Shown here: positions 22,393 to 30,299 of the stretch, one piece after another
How positions within the stretch are numbered: position 1 is the stretch's first letter
How the letters are laid out: every line of letters begins with the position of its first letter
Assembly: GCA_964537395.1 (NCBI GenBank)
Contig: CAZIBN010000022.1
Coordinates: 1-51,019, forward strand
Length of the DNA stretch: 51,019 nucleotides
Direction: 5' to 3'
Source of the DNA: GWA2-66-18 sp964537395
GTDB lineage: Bacteria > Elusimicrobiota > Elusimicrobia > UBA1565 > UBA9628
Notes under the pieces: generated by a model
Database searches by the model: none
What the model saw: only the letters and a program-made list of their open reading frames with translations
Told to the model about the DNA's origin: nothing
Position numbers and translations under genes: made by a program

Positions 22393-23613
22393 GTCTTCCC
22401 AGCGCGTCGTCCAGCACGGCGATTGGCTTTCGCAACGCGAGCCCCAGGCCGTCGAGGATTTCTCGCCGCCGTAGCGCAGGGCGCCCGCTCCGAGCGAAGC
22501 GTTGAGCCGGTCCACCGTTTGGGACAGGCGCGCGGACTTCTCCGCGGATCCGTCATCGAAGAAATCGCTTTGCGCGGTGTCCGCCGGCTCGAGGCCGCTC
22601 AGCACGATCCCTGCCTTCTTATACGGGCGTCCTTCCACGAACAGCCTCTCTGCGAGCGCCTTCGCCGCGCGGATAAGGGTCGGGGTGTCGTTGGTGGGGG
22701 CGAGGCGAACGCTATCGCCGTCCATCACCGGGCGCTCGTCCTCCCGCCAGCCGAAATGAACGTTGAGCTCGCCCGCGCGCAGGCCGTGGCGCCTCGCGCG
22801 CTCGGCGGCGCGGGCCGCGAAGGTCGCCAGCGCGGATTTGAGAGCCTCGAGGCCGTACACGGGCTTGCCGAACGAACGCGAGACGGTCATCGACTGGCGC
22901 GCCGCGGGCACGTCGGCCAGGGTCAGGCAGGAGATGCCGCGCAGCTCGTGGGCGAGCTTGAGGCCGCCGATGCCGAGCACGCTTTGTATCGAGGCGTCGC
23001 GCATGCGTGTGAAGTCCCCGGCGGTGCGGATCCCGTACGGCGACAGGCGGAGCGCGGAGCGCTTGGCGATGCCCCAGATGTGGGTCACCGGCGTCTCGTC
23101 CAATAGAGCCTCGCGGATCCCGGCGTCGAGCAAGGACAGCACGCCGCCGTTTTTCTTCGCCTTGTCGGAGCCGAGCTTGGCCAGCGCCTTCGTCGGCGCC
23201 AGGCCGACCGCCACCGGCAGGCCGGTCCAGCGCCGCACCTCGGCGCGCATGGCGTGGGCGCGCGCCTCGAGCTCCTTGTCTTCTGGGAAGGTGAGGAAGG
23301 ACTCGTCGATCGAGTAGTTCTCGACGACCGGCGCGTGGCGGGTCAGAACGGACGAGACGCGGCGCGACATGTCCACGTACAGCTCGTGGTTGGCCGAGAT
23401 CACGGCGACCTTGTGCTCGACGACGGTCGCGCGCACCTCGAAGAAGGGCGCGCCCATGCCGATGCCCAGGGCCTTGGCTTCCTCGGAGCGCGAGATCACG
23501 CAGCCGTCGTTGTTGGAGAGCACGATGACCGGGCGCCCCTCGAGCTCGGGGCGGAAGGCGCGCTCGCAGGAGACGAAGAAGTTGTTGCAGTCGACGAGCG
23601 CGAAGGCGGGCAT
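22366..23613 (-). CDS. umuC: UmuC-type Y-family DNA polymerase (Pol V catalytic subunit)
   Basis: 415 residues from MPAFALVDCNNFFVSCE. Y-family catalytic blocks are intact: DCNNFFVSCERAFRPELEGRPVIVLSNNDGCVISRS by segments (first Asp, steric gate region) and YSIDESFLTF (Asp-Glu pair). The thumb/HhH region (THIWGIAKRSALRLSPYGI), little-finger domain and the UmuC C-terminal WTTRWEDLKAV are present, separating it from DinB. It does translesion synthesis in the SOS response. The ATG lies two bases after the umuD-like stop, so the two form one operon behind the LexA-type promoter at 23912-23940. Confidence 0.93.
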   Translation of the reverse strand: MPAFALVDCNNFFVSCERAFRPELEGRPVIVLSNNDGCVISRSEEAKALGIGMGAPFFEVRATVVEHKVAVISANHELYVDMSRRVSSVLTRHAPVVENYSIDESFLTFPEDKELEARAHAMRAEVRRWTGLPVAVGLAPTKALAKLGSDKAKKNGGVLSLLDAGIREALLDETPVTHIWGIAKRSALRLSPYGIRTAGDFTRMRDASIQSVLGIGGLKLAHELRGISCLTLADVPAARQSMTVSRSFGKPVYGLEALKSALATFAARAAERARRHGLRAGELNVHFGWREDERPVMDGDSVRLAPTNDTPTLIRAAKALAERLFVEGRPYKKAGIVLSGLEPADTAQSDFFDDGSAEKSARLSQTVDRLNASLGAGALRYGGEKSSTAWGSRCESQSPCWTTRWEDLKAVRAAV

Positions 23614-23615
23614 CG

Positions 23616-23906
23616 CTACGGCGCGCGCACGACGAAGGCGACCACGCCCCAGACCTCGAGGCCGTCGTCCTCGCGCCACCCCGGGGGCAGGCGGCGGACC
23701 AGCATCTCGCCGCGCACCACGGCGACGATCACGCGCCCCGGGACGGGGGGCTCGGCGCGGTCCACGATCAGGAGGTCTCCGTCCTTGACGTCCGCGTCGG
23801 GCGCCGATCCCGTCGCGCGCAGAAAGAAGGTGGCGGCCGGCCGCTTGATCAATCGATCGTCGAGCTTCAGCCCGACGTCGTTGTAGTCTTCGCTCGCGAC
23901 GAACAT
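23616..23906 (-). CDS. umuD: UmuD'-like protein lacking the cleavage arm
   Basis: 96 residues, shorter than UmuD (139) and than processed UmuD' (about 115). Aligned by eye, LDDRLIKRPAATFFLRATGS corresponds to the UmuD segment around its catalytic Ser, DGDLLIVD follows exactly as in the family, and the end GLEVWGVVAFVV matches. Ser34 holds the nucleophile position (eight before DGD). The base Lys position is Arg71 (LVRRL in place of TVKKL), and the N-terminal arm with the Cys-Gly cleavage site is absent. An in-frame TAA six bases upstream rules out a longer start. It should act, if at all, as an already active UmuD'. Overlapping promoter and LexA-type box upstream. Confidence 0.85.
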   Translation of the reverse strand: MFVASEDYNDVGLKLDDRLIKRPAATFFLRATGSAPDADVKDGDLLIVDRAEPPVPGRVIVAVVRGEMLVRRLPPGWREDDGLEVWGVVAFVVRAP

Positions 23907-23911
23907 GCCTT

Positions 23912-23940
23912 AGTATAGTCGAACATCCGTACTAGTGCAA
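23912..23940 (-). promoter_or_regulatory. umuDC promoter with LexA-type operator in the spacer
   Basis: On the minus strand TTGCAC (23935-23940), 17 bases, TATACT (23912-23917), five bases, ATG. The spacer contains AGTACGGATGTTCG (23920-23933), close to the CGAAC-N4-GTTCG box of Gram-positive-type LexA. SOS control is therefore likely, and the mRNA should be leaderless. Confidence 0.7.
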
Positions 23941-23953
23941 GGCCTCGGAGAAA

Positions 23954-23978
23954 CTATCGTAACTATAGGCCTGACACC
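23954..23978 (+). repeat. Solitary right arm of a GGTGTCAGGC palindrome
   Basis: The stretch ending GTAACTATAGGCCTGACACC resembles the right arm at 27240-27269 (GTAACTACCGGTAGGCCTGACACC in parts). No matching left arm is found nearby, so it looks like a decayed or half element between umuD and the DUF4139 gene. Confidence 0.55.
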
Positions 23979-24032
23979 TGGAAGGCAACTATCCTAGGAT
24001 GGGCGGGTCGCAATCGGCTGGAGGATTCAACC

Positions 24033-25451
24033 ATGAGAAAATCGATCGCGCTTTTGATGACGCTCGCCTTCGCCGCGCCGGCTTACGCGCTGGAGGTCAC
24101 GGTCTATAATTCGAACCTGGGTCTTATCAAAGAGACCCGGCCGTTCACGCTTAAGAACGGCGTCAACTCGGTCCAGGTCGTGGATGTCGCCGCGCAGATC
24201 GATCCCACCAGCGTTCACTTCAAGTCGCTCACCGCGCCCGACGCGGTGTCGGTGCTCGAGCAGGACTTCCGCTACGACCTGATCAGCCAGGAGAAGATCC
24301 TCTCGCGCTATATCGGCAAGGAGATCGAGCTCCAGCGCTACGGCCGCGATGGCGACAAGAAGGAGATCATCAGGGGGACCTTGCTCTCCTCCGCCGGCGG
24401 GCGCATCATGAAGGTCGGCGACAAGCTCGTTCTCAATCCGCAGGGCGAGGCGATCCTGCCCGAGCTTCCCGAAGGCCTTCTGACCAAGCCGACCTTGATG
24501 TGGCTGCTCAACGCGCGCAAGGCGGGCGAGCATCAAGGGGAGATCTCGTACCTGACCGCCGGGATGTCGTGGAACGCGGACTATGTGCTCGTCATCGACA
24601 AGGATGATGCGAAGGCCGACCTCAACGCCTGGGTCACCGTTTCGAATAATTCCGGAGCGACCTACAAGGACGCCAAGCTCAAGCTCGTCGCTGGCGACGT
24701 TCACCGTGCGCCGGTCCCGATGGCGCGGGGACGGGTGTACGGGATGATGGCCAAGTCGATGCGCGCGGAGGAATCCGACGGGGGCATGAGCGAGAAGTCC
24801 TTCTTCGAGTACCACATGTACAGCCTGGGCCGCCTGACCACGCTCGCGGAAAACTCCTCGAAGCAGGTGGAGATGGCCTCGGCGGCGGGCGTGCCGGTGC
24901 GAAAGCTCTTCACCTACGACGGCGTCGAGGGCATCCAGTGGAATTACTTCGGCGACTCGGGCTACTGGGACCCGAACTATGGCCTGGGCTCGGGCAAGAA
25001 GATCGCGGTGCACTTCGAGTTCGATAACAAGAAGACCGAGGGCCTCGGCATCCCGTTGCCTAAGGGCCGGGTCCGCGTCTATAAGAAGGATGACGACGGC
25101 TCCCTGCAGCTGGCGGGCGAGGACGCCATCGATCACACGCCCAAGGACGAGAAGGTGCGCGTGAAGATGGGCGAGTCCTTCGACCTCGTGGGCGAGCGCA
25201 AGCGGACCAACTTCAATTCCGACAACAACAAGCGTCGCTTCGAGGAGACCTTCGAGATCAAGATCCGCAACCACAAGGACGCCGACGCGACGGTGACGGT
25301 CGTCGAGCATCTCTATCGCTGGACGAACTGGAAGGTCGTGGACGCGTCGGCGAAGTGGACCAAGCGCGACGCGCAGACGATCGAGTTCCCGGTGACGGTC
25401 AAGAAGGACGGCGAGACCGTGGTGACCTACACCGTCAAGTATTCCTGGTAG
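24033..25451 (+). CDS. Secreted DUF4139-domain protein
   Basis: 472 residues. Signal peptide (SIALLMTLAFAAPAYA). The protein follows the DUF4139 plan: an N-terminal beta region starting EVTVYNSNLGLIKETRPFTL, a middle block GEISYLTAGMSWNADYVLVID, and a C-terminal all-beta half with KIAVHFEFDNKKTEGLGIPLPKGRVRVYKKD by segments and EETFEIKIRNHKDADATVTVVEHL. Family members are periplasmic or surface proteins of unknown role. TGGAGG eight bases before ATG supports the start, and TATCCT at 23990-23995 may be the -10, giving a 30-base leader. A strong terminator follows. Confidence 0.85.
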   Translation: MRKSIALLMTLAFAAPAYALEVTVYNSNLGLIKETRPFTLKNGVNSVQVVDVAAQIDPTSVHFKSLTAPDAVSVLEQDFRYDLISQEKILSRYIGKEIELQRYGRDGDKKEIIRGTLLSSAGGRIMKVGDKLVLNPQGEAILPELPEGLLTKPTLMWLLNARKAGEHQGEISYLTAGMSWNADYVLVIDKDDAKADLNAWVTVSNNSGATYKDAKLKLVAGDVHRAPVPMARGRVYGMMAKSMRAEESDGGMSEKSFFEYHMYSLGRLTTLAENSSKQVEMASAAGVPVRKLFTYDGVEGIQWNYFGDSGYWDPNYGLGSGKKIAVHFEFDNKKTEGLGIPLPKGRVRVYKKDDDGSLQLAGEDAIDHTPKDEKVRVKMGESFDLVGERKRTNFNSDNNKRRFEETFEIKIRNHKDADATVTVVEHLYRWTNWKVVDASAKWTKRDAQTIEFPVTVKKDGETVVTYTVKYSW

Positions 25452-25467
25452 GGTCGGCTGAAAGAAG

Positions 25468-25501
25468 AAGGGCCCCGCTCGCGCGGGGCCCTTTCTTTTT
25501 T
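25468..25501. terminator. Rho-independent terminator between convergent genes
   Basis: GGGCCCCGC (25470-25478), loop TCGC, GCGGGGCCC (25483-25491), then TTTCTTTTTT. A-rich bases on the left side extend the stem and give a weak U-tract on the other strand, so it may serve both genes. Confidence 0.9.
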
Positions 25502-25513
25502 ACGGGGGGAAGC

Positions 25514-26044
25514 TTAGTACGCGCCGATCTCGCTTTCGAGGTCGTGCTCGGGAAGGCTCTGGTGGCGGTCCGAGCGCACCGGAGAGCTCTTCTCGGAGCG
25601 GTCCTTGCTCCCGTCGAAGAGGTTCTCGAGCTTCTCGCGGGCGGCGGCGGAGTCCTTGGCCGAATCGCCCTGGGAGGGAGCGGCGAACTGGGCGCGAAGG
25701 GCGGTGGGATAAGGGAGGGCGATGTTCTCGTGCGCCGCGAGCTTCCAGCGGTGCTCGGGGATCGCGGAGATGGGCAAGGTGGGCATCACGGGGGTGGCGG
25801 GAATAACCGGGATCACGACCGGGGCGGGGGCGAGCGTCACCGAGAGGGCCGGGGTGAGCAGGGGCGCGGGAAGGCTGATGCGCGGGCTGATCAGGATGCC
25901 GCCCACGGGACCGGGCAAAGTCGTCGGCGTGCCGATGTACAGGTTGCCGCGTCCGCCGGGAAGGATCGAGATCATCTGCGCCGAGGCCGAGGTGGCGAGG
26001 ATCAAAGTGAGGGTCGAGACGAACGTCATCATCTTGGTGTTCAT
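25514..26044 (-). CDS. Secreted Pro/Leu-rich protein with FDG box
   Basis: 176 residues from the ATG at 26042-26044, which has TATACT nine bases upstream. Signal peptide (MMTFVSTLTLILATSASAQ). About 80 residues of alternating hydrophobics and prolines follow (ISLPAPLLTPALSVTLAPAP; VVIPVIPATPVMPTLPI), then REKLENLFDGSKDRSEKS, and a short charged tail. The leader plus FDG-type box matches the N-terminal part of the PLD protein (15202) and the kinase-like protein (32776), but here almost nothing follows it, as if it were the leader alone. No known domain. Confidence 0.6.
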   Translation of the reverse strand: MNTKMMTFVSTLTLILATSASAQMISILPGGRGNLYIGTPTTLPGPVGGILISPRISLPAPLLTPALSVTLAPAPVVIPVIPATPVMPTLPISAIPEHRWKLAAHENIALPYPTALRAQFAAPSQGDSAKDSAAAREKLENLFDGSKDRSEKSSPVRSDRHQSLPEHDLESEIGAY

Positions 26045-26060
26045 TGCCCCTACAGTATAG

Positions 26061-26165
26061 GCGGCGCGGCCGGAATCCCCGATGAGTGCGGTCAACCCAT
26101 GTAATTGATGTCGGTCAACATGGATTCTGTATTAAAAATAACGTTAATTTTTAATTTTGCCCGAA
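26061..26165. other. AT-rich intergenic region
   Basis: Compared with the rest of the window this spacer is strongly AT-rich. It contains two direct copies of GGTCAAC (about 26091 and 26114) each followed by an ATG, and a near-palindrome AAAAATAACGTTAATTTTT (26134-26152). Possible regulatory region of the 25514-26044 gene; no gene seen. Confidence 0.3.
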
Positions 26166-26169
26166 AGGC

Positions 26170-26628
26170 CTAGAACTCCGCGGGGTCTAAAACGATGGTC
26201 ACGGGGCCGTCGTTGACCGATTCCACGGCCATCGAGGCGCCGAATTCTCCGGTTCTTACCGTCAGGCCCGCGGCGGCGAGCAGCTCAGCGGCGCGGCGAT
26301 ACAACGGCTCGGCCTTCTCCGGGCGCGCGGCGGCGGTGAAATCAGGCCGGCGTCCGCCCTTGAGCGAGGCGCACAAAGTGAACTGGGAGATGAGAAGGAT
26401 CTCTCCCTTGATGTCGAGGACGGACTTGTCGAACTTGCCCTCATCGTTGGAGAAGATGCGAAGTGCGAGGATCTTGTCGACGGTCTTTTTGACGGACGCC
26501 TCGTTATCGTCAAGGCCGACGCCCAGAAGAACGAGTAGGCCCGCGCCGGTGTCACGCTTCTCGCCGGCGCAGGAGCCGTCCCGGATGAGGACTGAGGCGG
26601 AGAGGACGCGGGACACCACGCATTTCAT
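26170..26628 (-). CDS. dtd: D-aminoacyl-tRNA deacylase
   Basis: 152 residues, full family length. Hydrolyses D-amino acids (and glycine mischarged on tRNA-Ala) from tRNA. Both active-site motifs are intact: SQFTL (about 81-85) and NDGPVT (about 140-145, the cross-subunit Gly-cisPro loop). The N-terminus MKCVVSRVLSASVLIRDG is typical. It starts 20 bases from the divergent phosphodiesterase gene, and the two probably share an overlapping promoter. Confidence 0.95.
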   Translation of the reverse strand: MKCVVSRVLSASVLIRDGSCAGEKRDTGAGLLVLLGVGLDDNEASVKKTVDKILALRIFSNDEGKFDKSVLDIKGEILLISQFTLCASLKGGRRPDFTAAARPEKAEPLYRRAAELLAAAGLTVRTGEFGASMAVESVNDGPVTIVLDPAEF

Positions 26629-26632
26629 GAGC

Positions 26633-26641
26633 TATAGTTTA
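26633..26641. promoter_or_regulatory. Overlapping divergent -10 boxes
   Basis: TATAGT (26633-26638, plus) lies ten bases before the phosphodiesterase ATG, and TAAACT (26636-26641 read on the minus strand) seven bases before the dtd ATG. They share three bases, so the two genes can hardly be transcribed at the same moment. Confidence 0.45.
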
Positions 26642-26648
26642 ACTTCTT

Positions 26649-27188
26649 ATGCGCCTGTTCATCGCCGTCGCCGCAGACGAAGAGATCAAATCGGCCGCGG
26701 CCGAGGCCGTCGCACGCCTGCGCCGCATCGGGGGGAATTTCCGCTGGGTGGACCCGCGCGACATGCACACGACCTTGCGCTGGTTCGGGGCGACGCCCGA
26801 GGAGAAGCTCCCCGAGATCCAGGAGCTGATGGCCCGCGCCGCAGCACAGATCGCGCCGTTCGAGCTCGTGTACGGCGGGGTGGGCGCGTTCGACTCGTTC
26901 GAGGAAGCGCGCGTCGTGTGGATCGGCCTCAATGAGGGCCTCGCTCCGATGGAACGCGCCGCGGGGCTTGTCGGCCGCGACGAGCCGCGGCCGTACGCGC
27001 CGCACATGACCTTGGGCCGCAACCGGGACGACGCCGCGACGCCCGAGTTCGTCGCCGCCCTCAAGGCCGAGCCCGTCCTGAGCCTGCGCCGGCCGGTGAC
27101 GAGGATCAGCCTGTACGCGAGCAAGCCCGCGCCGTTCGGTCACGCGTACGAGATCCTGTTCGAGGCGGAGCTGACTGGCATCGCCTAG
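26649..27188 (+). CDS. thpR: RNA 2',3'-cyclic phosphodiesterase (LigT/ThpR)
   Basis: 179 residues. A 2H phosphoesterase: the two catalytic motifs are HTTLRWFG (about 39-46) and HMTLGRNR (about 119-126), with the family start RLFIAVAADEEI. It opens 2',3'-cyclic phosphates on RNA ends and can seal tRNA halves in vitro. It is divergent from dtd with only 20 bases between start codons. A palindromic repeat starts three bases after its stop. Confidence 0.93.
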   Translation: MRLFIAVAADEEIKSAAAEAVARLRRIGGNFRWVDPRDMHTTLRWFGATPEEKLPEIQELMARAAAQIAPFELVYGGVGAFDSFEEARVVWIGLNEGLAPMERAAGLVGRDEPRPYAPHMTLGRNRDDAATPEFVAALKAEPVLSLRRPVTRISLYASKPAPFGHAYEILFEAELTGIA

Positions 27189-27191
27189 TGT

Positions 27192-27269
27192 GGTGTCAGG
27201 CCTACCGGTAGTTACAGTATTTCCCCGAAGCAATAGCTGAATACTGTAACTACCGGTAGGCCTGACACC
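27192..27269. repeat. Palindromic repeat, GGTGTCAGGC type
   Basis: 30-base perfect arms around an 18-base loop, the same 30-18-30 layout as 40348-40425. Arms differ from that copy at several positions (CTACCGGTAGTTACAGTATT against TTACCGGTATTTGCAGTATT), and each change is matched in the opposite arm. Confidence 0.92.
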
Positions 27270-27299
27270 TGGTTTGTGAGGGGCGCGGCTTAGCGCGCG

Positions 27300-30035
27300 C
27301 TAGAAGTCTTCGTACTGCGGCTTCCAGAGACGGGAGAAGCCGATGGACACGCCCATGGTCATGCTGTAGCCGCGCGTCGGGCGCGTCTTGAGCTGGAACC
27401 AGTAGAAGTCGAGGAAGGGGGCGACCGACAGGTACCTGCGGACCGGGATGCGCAGCTTGACGTTGAAGTCGCCTTCCAGGCGCAGGTCGCCCGCGGTGTC
27501 CTGCTTGGTCAGGAAGAAGTAGTTGTTCCAGAGCTCGCCCTGGAGCAGGGCCTTCGCGGGGCCGATCTCACGGGAGAAGACCGAGCGCAGGCGCAGACCG
27601 CTCTGCGTGTTCGGCGGCTCGCGGCCGAGATCGCGCTTGATGATGCCGGCGAGCTCCAGCGAGCGGATGAAGGTGCCGTCGAAGAACTCGACGCCGGGGA
27701 AAAGGCTGTACACCTGCTTGCGTTTGAGGCCCGGCGCCGACTCGAACTCCCCGTCGTACTGGAAGCCGAGAGAAGGTCCCCAGGAGCGCGCGAGCCACTC
27801 CTGCCGGATGCCGCCGGCCCGGCGCGTGCCGAGGGTCAGAAGCATGAGGCGGTTGGCGGCGACGTTCGTCGTCGCGGGCGCGTTGCGCGGCTCGATGCGG
27901 CTGCGGGCGTACTCGGCCTCGATGGTGTTCGTCCATTTAAGCTCGCTCTTGAGATACTCAGCGTCGGCCTTGAACACGCCGCCGATGAGGAGCTCGTTGA
28001 AGCCCTGGATGCGGGAGTTGGGCACCGGATCGAAATCATTGGAGCGCACGACCTTCGTCTGGCGCAGGTTCAGGCCCACGTCGCGGAAGTTCAGGCGCCA
28101 GAGGCCGGGCGCGCTGAGCGGGGCGCCCGTCATCCAGGCGTGATAGTCGGCGGGAGATTTTTTCCCCGCGCGTGCGCGCAGCTCATCGAGGACGGCGGGG
28201 CCGACGGCGGGCGTGCCCGGCACCGGGTTGCGCGGCTCAGGCAGGCCGAGCGCGTCGGCGGCCGCGCGCGAGGTGGCGACGCGGTAGGTGCCGGCGGCAT
28301 CGAGAGGGGCGCCGCGTACGCGTTTTTTAAAATCCACGCCGCCGACGACGAAGCGCGGGCGGCCGGTGAGCGCCTTGCCGGACGCCTCGCGCCGGGCTTG
28401 CTCGGAGGCCTCCTCGATCAGCGACCTCAGCCGGTCGCCCTTGAGCGCGACGGTCACTGCGGCGTCGGGCGGGCCGAGCCAGTCGCGGACGTAGGACTCG
28501 CGGATCGCGCCGACGCTTTGCACGCCGAGGCTCGGGGCGAGCAGGAGGCCGACCTCGGCCTTGCCTCGCTCGGAGAGCAGCCCCGCCGCCAAAGTCCAGA
28601 AGTCGCGGGACTCGTAGATCGGGAAGCCGCTCGCGCGCTCGTTCGGCGGGAACACGGCGCGCGCGTCGGGCAGAAGCGGGGGGATCGTCGAGCTGAGGAT
28701 GGAGAAGGCGTCGAAGGAGCCCTCGGGGTAGCCCTCGGCGGGGTTGATCGAATCGTCGAGGAAGACGGCCGACTGGGCGACGCGCCAGTCCACGCGCTCG
28801 CCGTCGGGCGTGCGCTCGACCGACACGAGGTTCAGGGCCGGGTCGTAGGCGCGCAGGGGCGGGAACGCGTTGGCGAAGACGGGACGGTCGTCCTGCTCGA
28901 TGATCGTCGCGGGCGGCGCGGTACGGCTCAGGAAGGGCGCGTCGTCGCCGATGATCAGGTCGAGGCCGCGCGCGAGCGTGCTCAGCCGCGCCTGGTCCGC
29001 GGACGGCAGGTCGGAGAGCACGATGACGAGGTCGGCCGCGGCGCGCAGGCGCGGGATCAGGGGCTCGAGCGCCGCGATCGGGTCGAGGATCTTGAAGCCG
29101 CCCAGGCCCCTGGCGCCGAGCAGGCGTTCGGTCCATGGCGGCGTCAGGCCGGCGACGGCCACGCGCACGCCCGAGGCTTCGAACACGGCGAACGGAGGCA
29201 GGACCGTCTGCGCCGTCGCCGTCGAGTAGACGAGGTTGGCCGAGAGCCAGCGCACGCCGTCCGGGCGCTCGGAGGCGTACGCCGTCCGCTCGGCCCAATG
29301 CTCGAGCTCGGAGGCGGAGACCGCCGCGTACATCAAGCCCGCGCTCTCGAGCGCATCGAGGACGGCCCGGCCGTGAGCGTCGGACGAGGCCGCGCCGAAC
29401 GTGCCGCCGCGCGCCAGGCCGGTGAACTCAGCCTTTGACGCCTCGAGCTCGGCGGCCGCACCCAGGCGTCCGAGCCCGCCGAACGTGCGGCCGATGACGG
29501 CGACGGCGGCATCACGGCCCTTCCAGCGCAGGCGGTAGTACGCGGCGAGGCCCGAGCGCACGCGGCCCGTGGCCGGACGCTCAAGGCGCGTGCGTAGCGA
29601 GAGCGTGGTCTCCCCGCCGGGGCCGGTCGCCGAGGCGAACTCGGCGTCGCCTGGGATGAGGCGCACGGAGTCGGGGATGCGGAAGGTCTTCGGGTCCGCG
29701 GCGGCCTGGCGCAGGGCCTCCACCAGGCTTTCGTCCGCCGGAAACACGAACACCACTTCGGCGTCGCCCTCAAGGACGGCGGCGGTCGAGGTCTCGTCGC
29801 CGTTGGGCGCGCCTCGCCCCGGCGGAAGCCGGAAGCGGTAATCCGCGCCTCCGAAGTAGACGGGCACGTTCTCGACGCCGAGCAGCGCCGCGTCCTTGCC
29901 GGCCTCGCGCAGGACGCGTTCGAGCGGCTGCGCCAGCTGCAGAGTCGTCCGCGTGGGCGTGTCCTCGATCAGCGCCAGCCTCACAGGCGGCGCGGCGTTC
30001 GCGGCGACGGCGACGGCCAATAGAAATGCGATCAC
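27300..30035 (-). CDS. Degenerate 5'-nucleotidase-like protein fused to an outer-membrane beta-barrel
   Basis: 911 residues from a GTG with TAGAAT nine bases upstream. Signal peptide MIAFLLAVAVAANA. Residues about 15-450 follow the UshA-type metallophosphatase order (ANLVYSTATAQTVLPPFAVFEASGVRVAVAGLTPP by segments; DLVIVLSDLPSADQARL; GLDLIIGDDAP), but the metal motifs (D-x-H, GNHE, GHxH) are replaced, e.g. GDDAP for G-G-H-x-H. About 470-640 is the 5'-nucleotidase C-terminal domain (VALKGDRLRSLIEEA; FVVGGVDFKKRVRGAPLDAAGTYRVA by segments). The last 270 residues are amphipathic beta-strands ending in Phe, as in outer-membrane barrels. It probably binds rather than cleaves a nucleotide-like ligand at the surface. 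Confidence 0.7.
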   Translation of the reverse strand: MIAFLLAVAVAANAAPPVRLALIEDTPTRTTLQLAQPLERVLREAGKDAALLGVENVPVYFGGADYRFRLPPGRGAPNGDETSTAAVLEGDAEVVFVFPADESLVEALRQAAADPKTFRIPDSVRLIPGDAEFASATGPGGETTLSLRTRLERPATGRVRSGLAAYYRLRWKGRDAAVAVIGRTFGGLGRLGAAAELEASKAEFTGLARGGTFGAASSDAHGRAVLDALESAGLMYAAVSASELEHWAERTAYASERPDGVRWLSANLVYSTATAQTVLPPFAVFEASGVRVAVAGLTPPWTERLLGARGLGGFKILDPIAALEPLIPRLRAAADLVIVLSDLPSADQARLSTLARGLDLIIGDDAPFLSRTAPPATIIEQDDRPVFANAFPPLRAYDPALNLVSVERTPDGERVDWRVAQSAVFLDDSINPAEGYPEGSFDAFSILSSTIPPLLPDARAVFPPNERASGFPIYESRDFWTLAAGLLSERGKAEVGLLLAPSLGVQSVGAIRESYVRDWLGPPDAAVTVALKGDRLRSLIEEASEQARREASGKALTGRPRFVVGGVDFKKRVRGAPLDAAGTYRVATSRAAADALGLPEPRNPVPGTPAVGPAVLDELRARAGKKSPADYHAWMTGAPLSAPGLWRLNFRDVGLNLRQTKVVRSNDFDPVPNSRIQGFNELLIGGVFKADAEYLKSELKWTNTIEAEYARSRIEPRNAPATTNVAANRLMLLTLGTRRAGGIRQEWLARSWGPSLGFQYDGEFESAPGLKRKQVYSLFPGVEFFDGTFIRSLELAGIIKRDLGREPPNTQSGLRLRSVFSREIGPAKALLQGELWNNYFFLTKQDTAGDLRLEGDFNVKLRIPVRRYLSVAPFLDFYWFQLKTRPTRGYSMTMGVSIGFSRLWKPQYEDF

Positions 30036-30067
30036 GGGACGGTGATTCTACCAAACGCCGATACAGG

Positions 30068-30191
30068 GGGGGCCGTCGGCATGATGTCCGTCGGGGACGC
30101 GCGGCATTTAGCCGCGCTCGGGTCTAGCGCGACCTATAAGCATCTCGGTCGCGCGACCCACGCCCCGCCGGACATCATGCCGACGGCCCCC
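30068..30191. repeat. Nested palindromic element A (conserved core, private outer arms)
   Basis: Outer arms of 23 perfect pairs (30068-30090 with 30169-30191). Inside is a 78-base core: CGGGG/CCCCG stem, a side hairpin GCGCGGC-ATTTA-GCCGCGC (30099-30117), GGGTC/GACCC, a TA bulge, and an apical stem GCGCGACC/GGTCGCGC with a 12-base loop. The core is repeated, inverted, in element B, while the outer arms are unrelated to those of B. It lies in the 415-base gap upstream of the 5'-nucleotidase-like gene; no gene is visible there. Confidence 0.92.
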
Positions 30192-30299
30192 TGCATCAAC
30201 GTTTATCGAAGCGCCGACCATGCGAGGTTCGGGGGCCGTCGCCATCGTCGCTTGCGCGACGACGGACCTTGATAGAGAAACTGTGAGTGGACGAGCACA

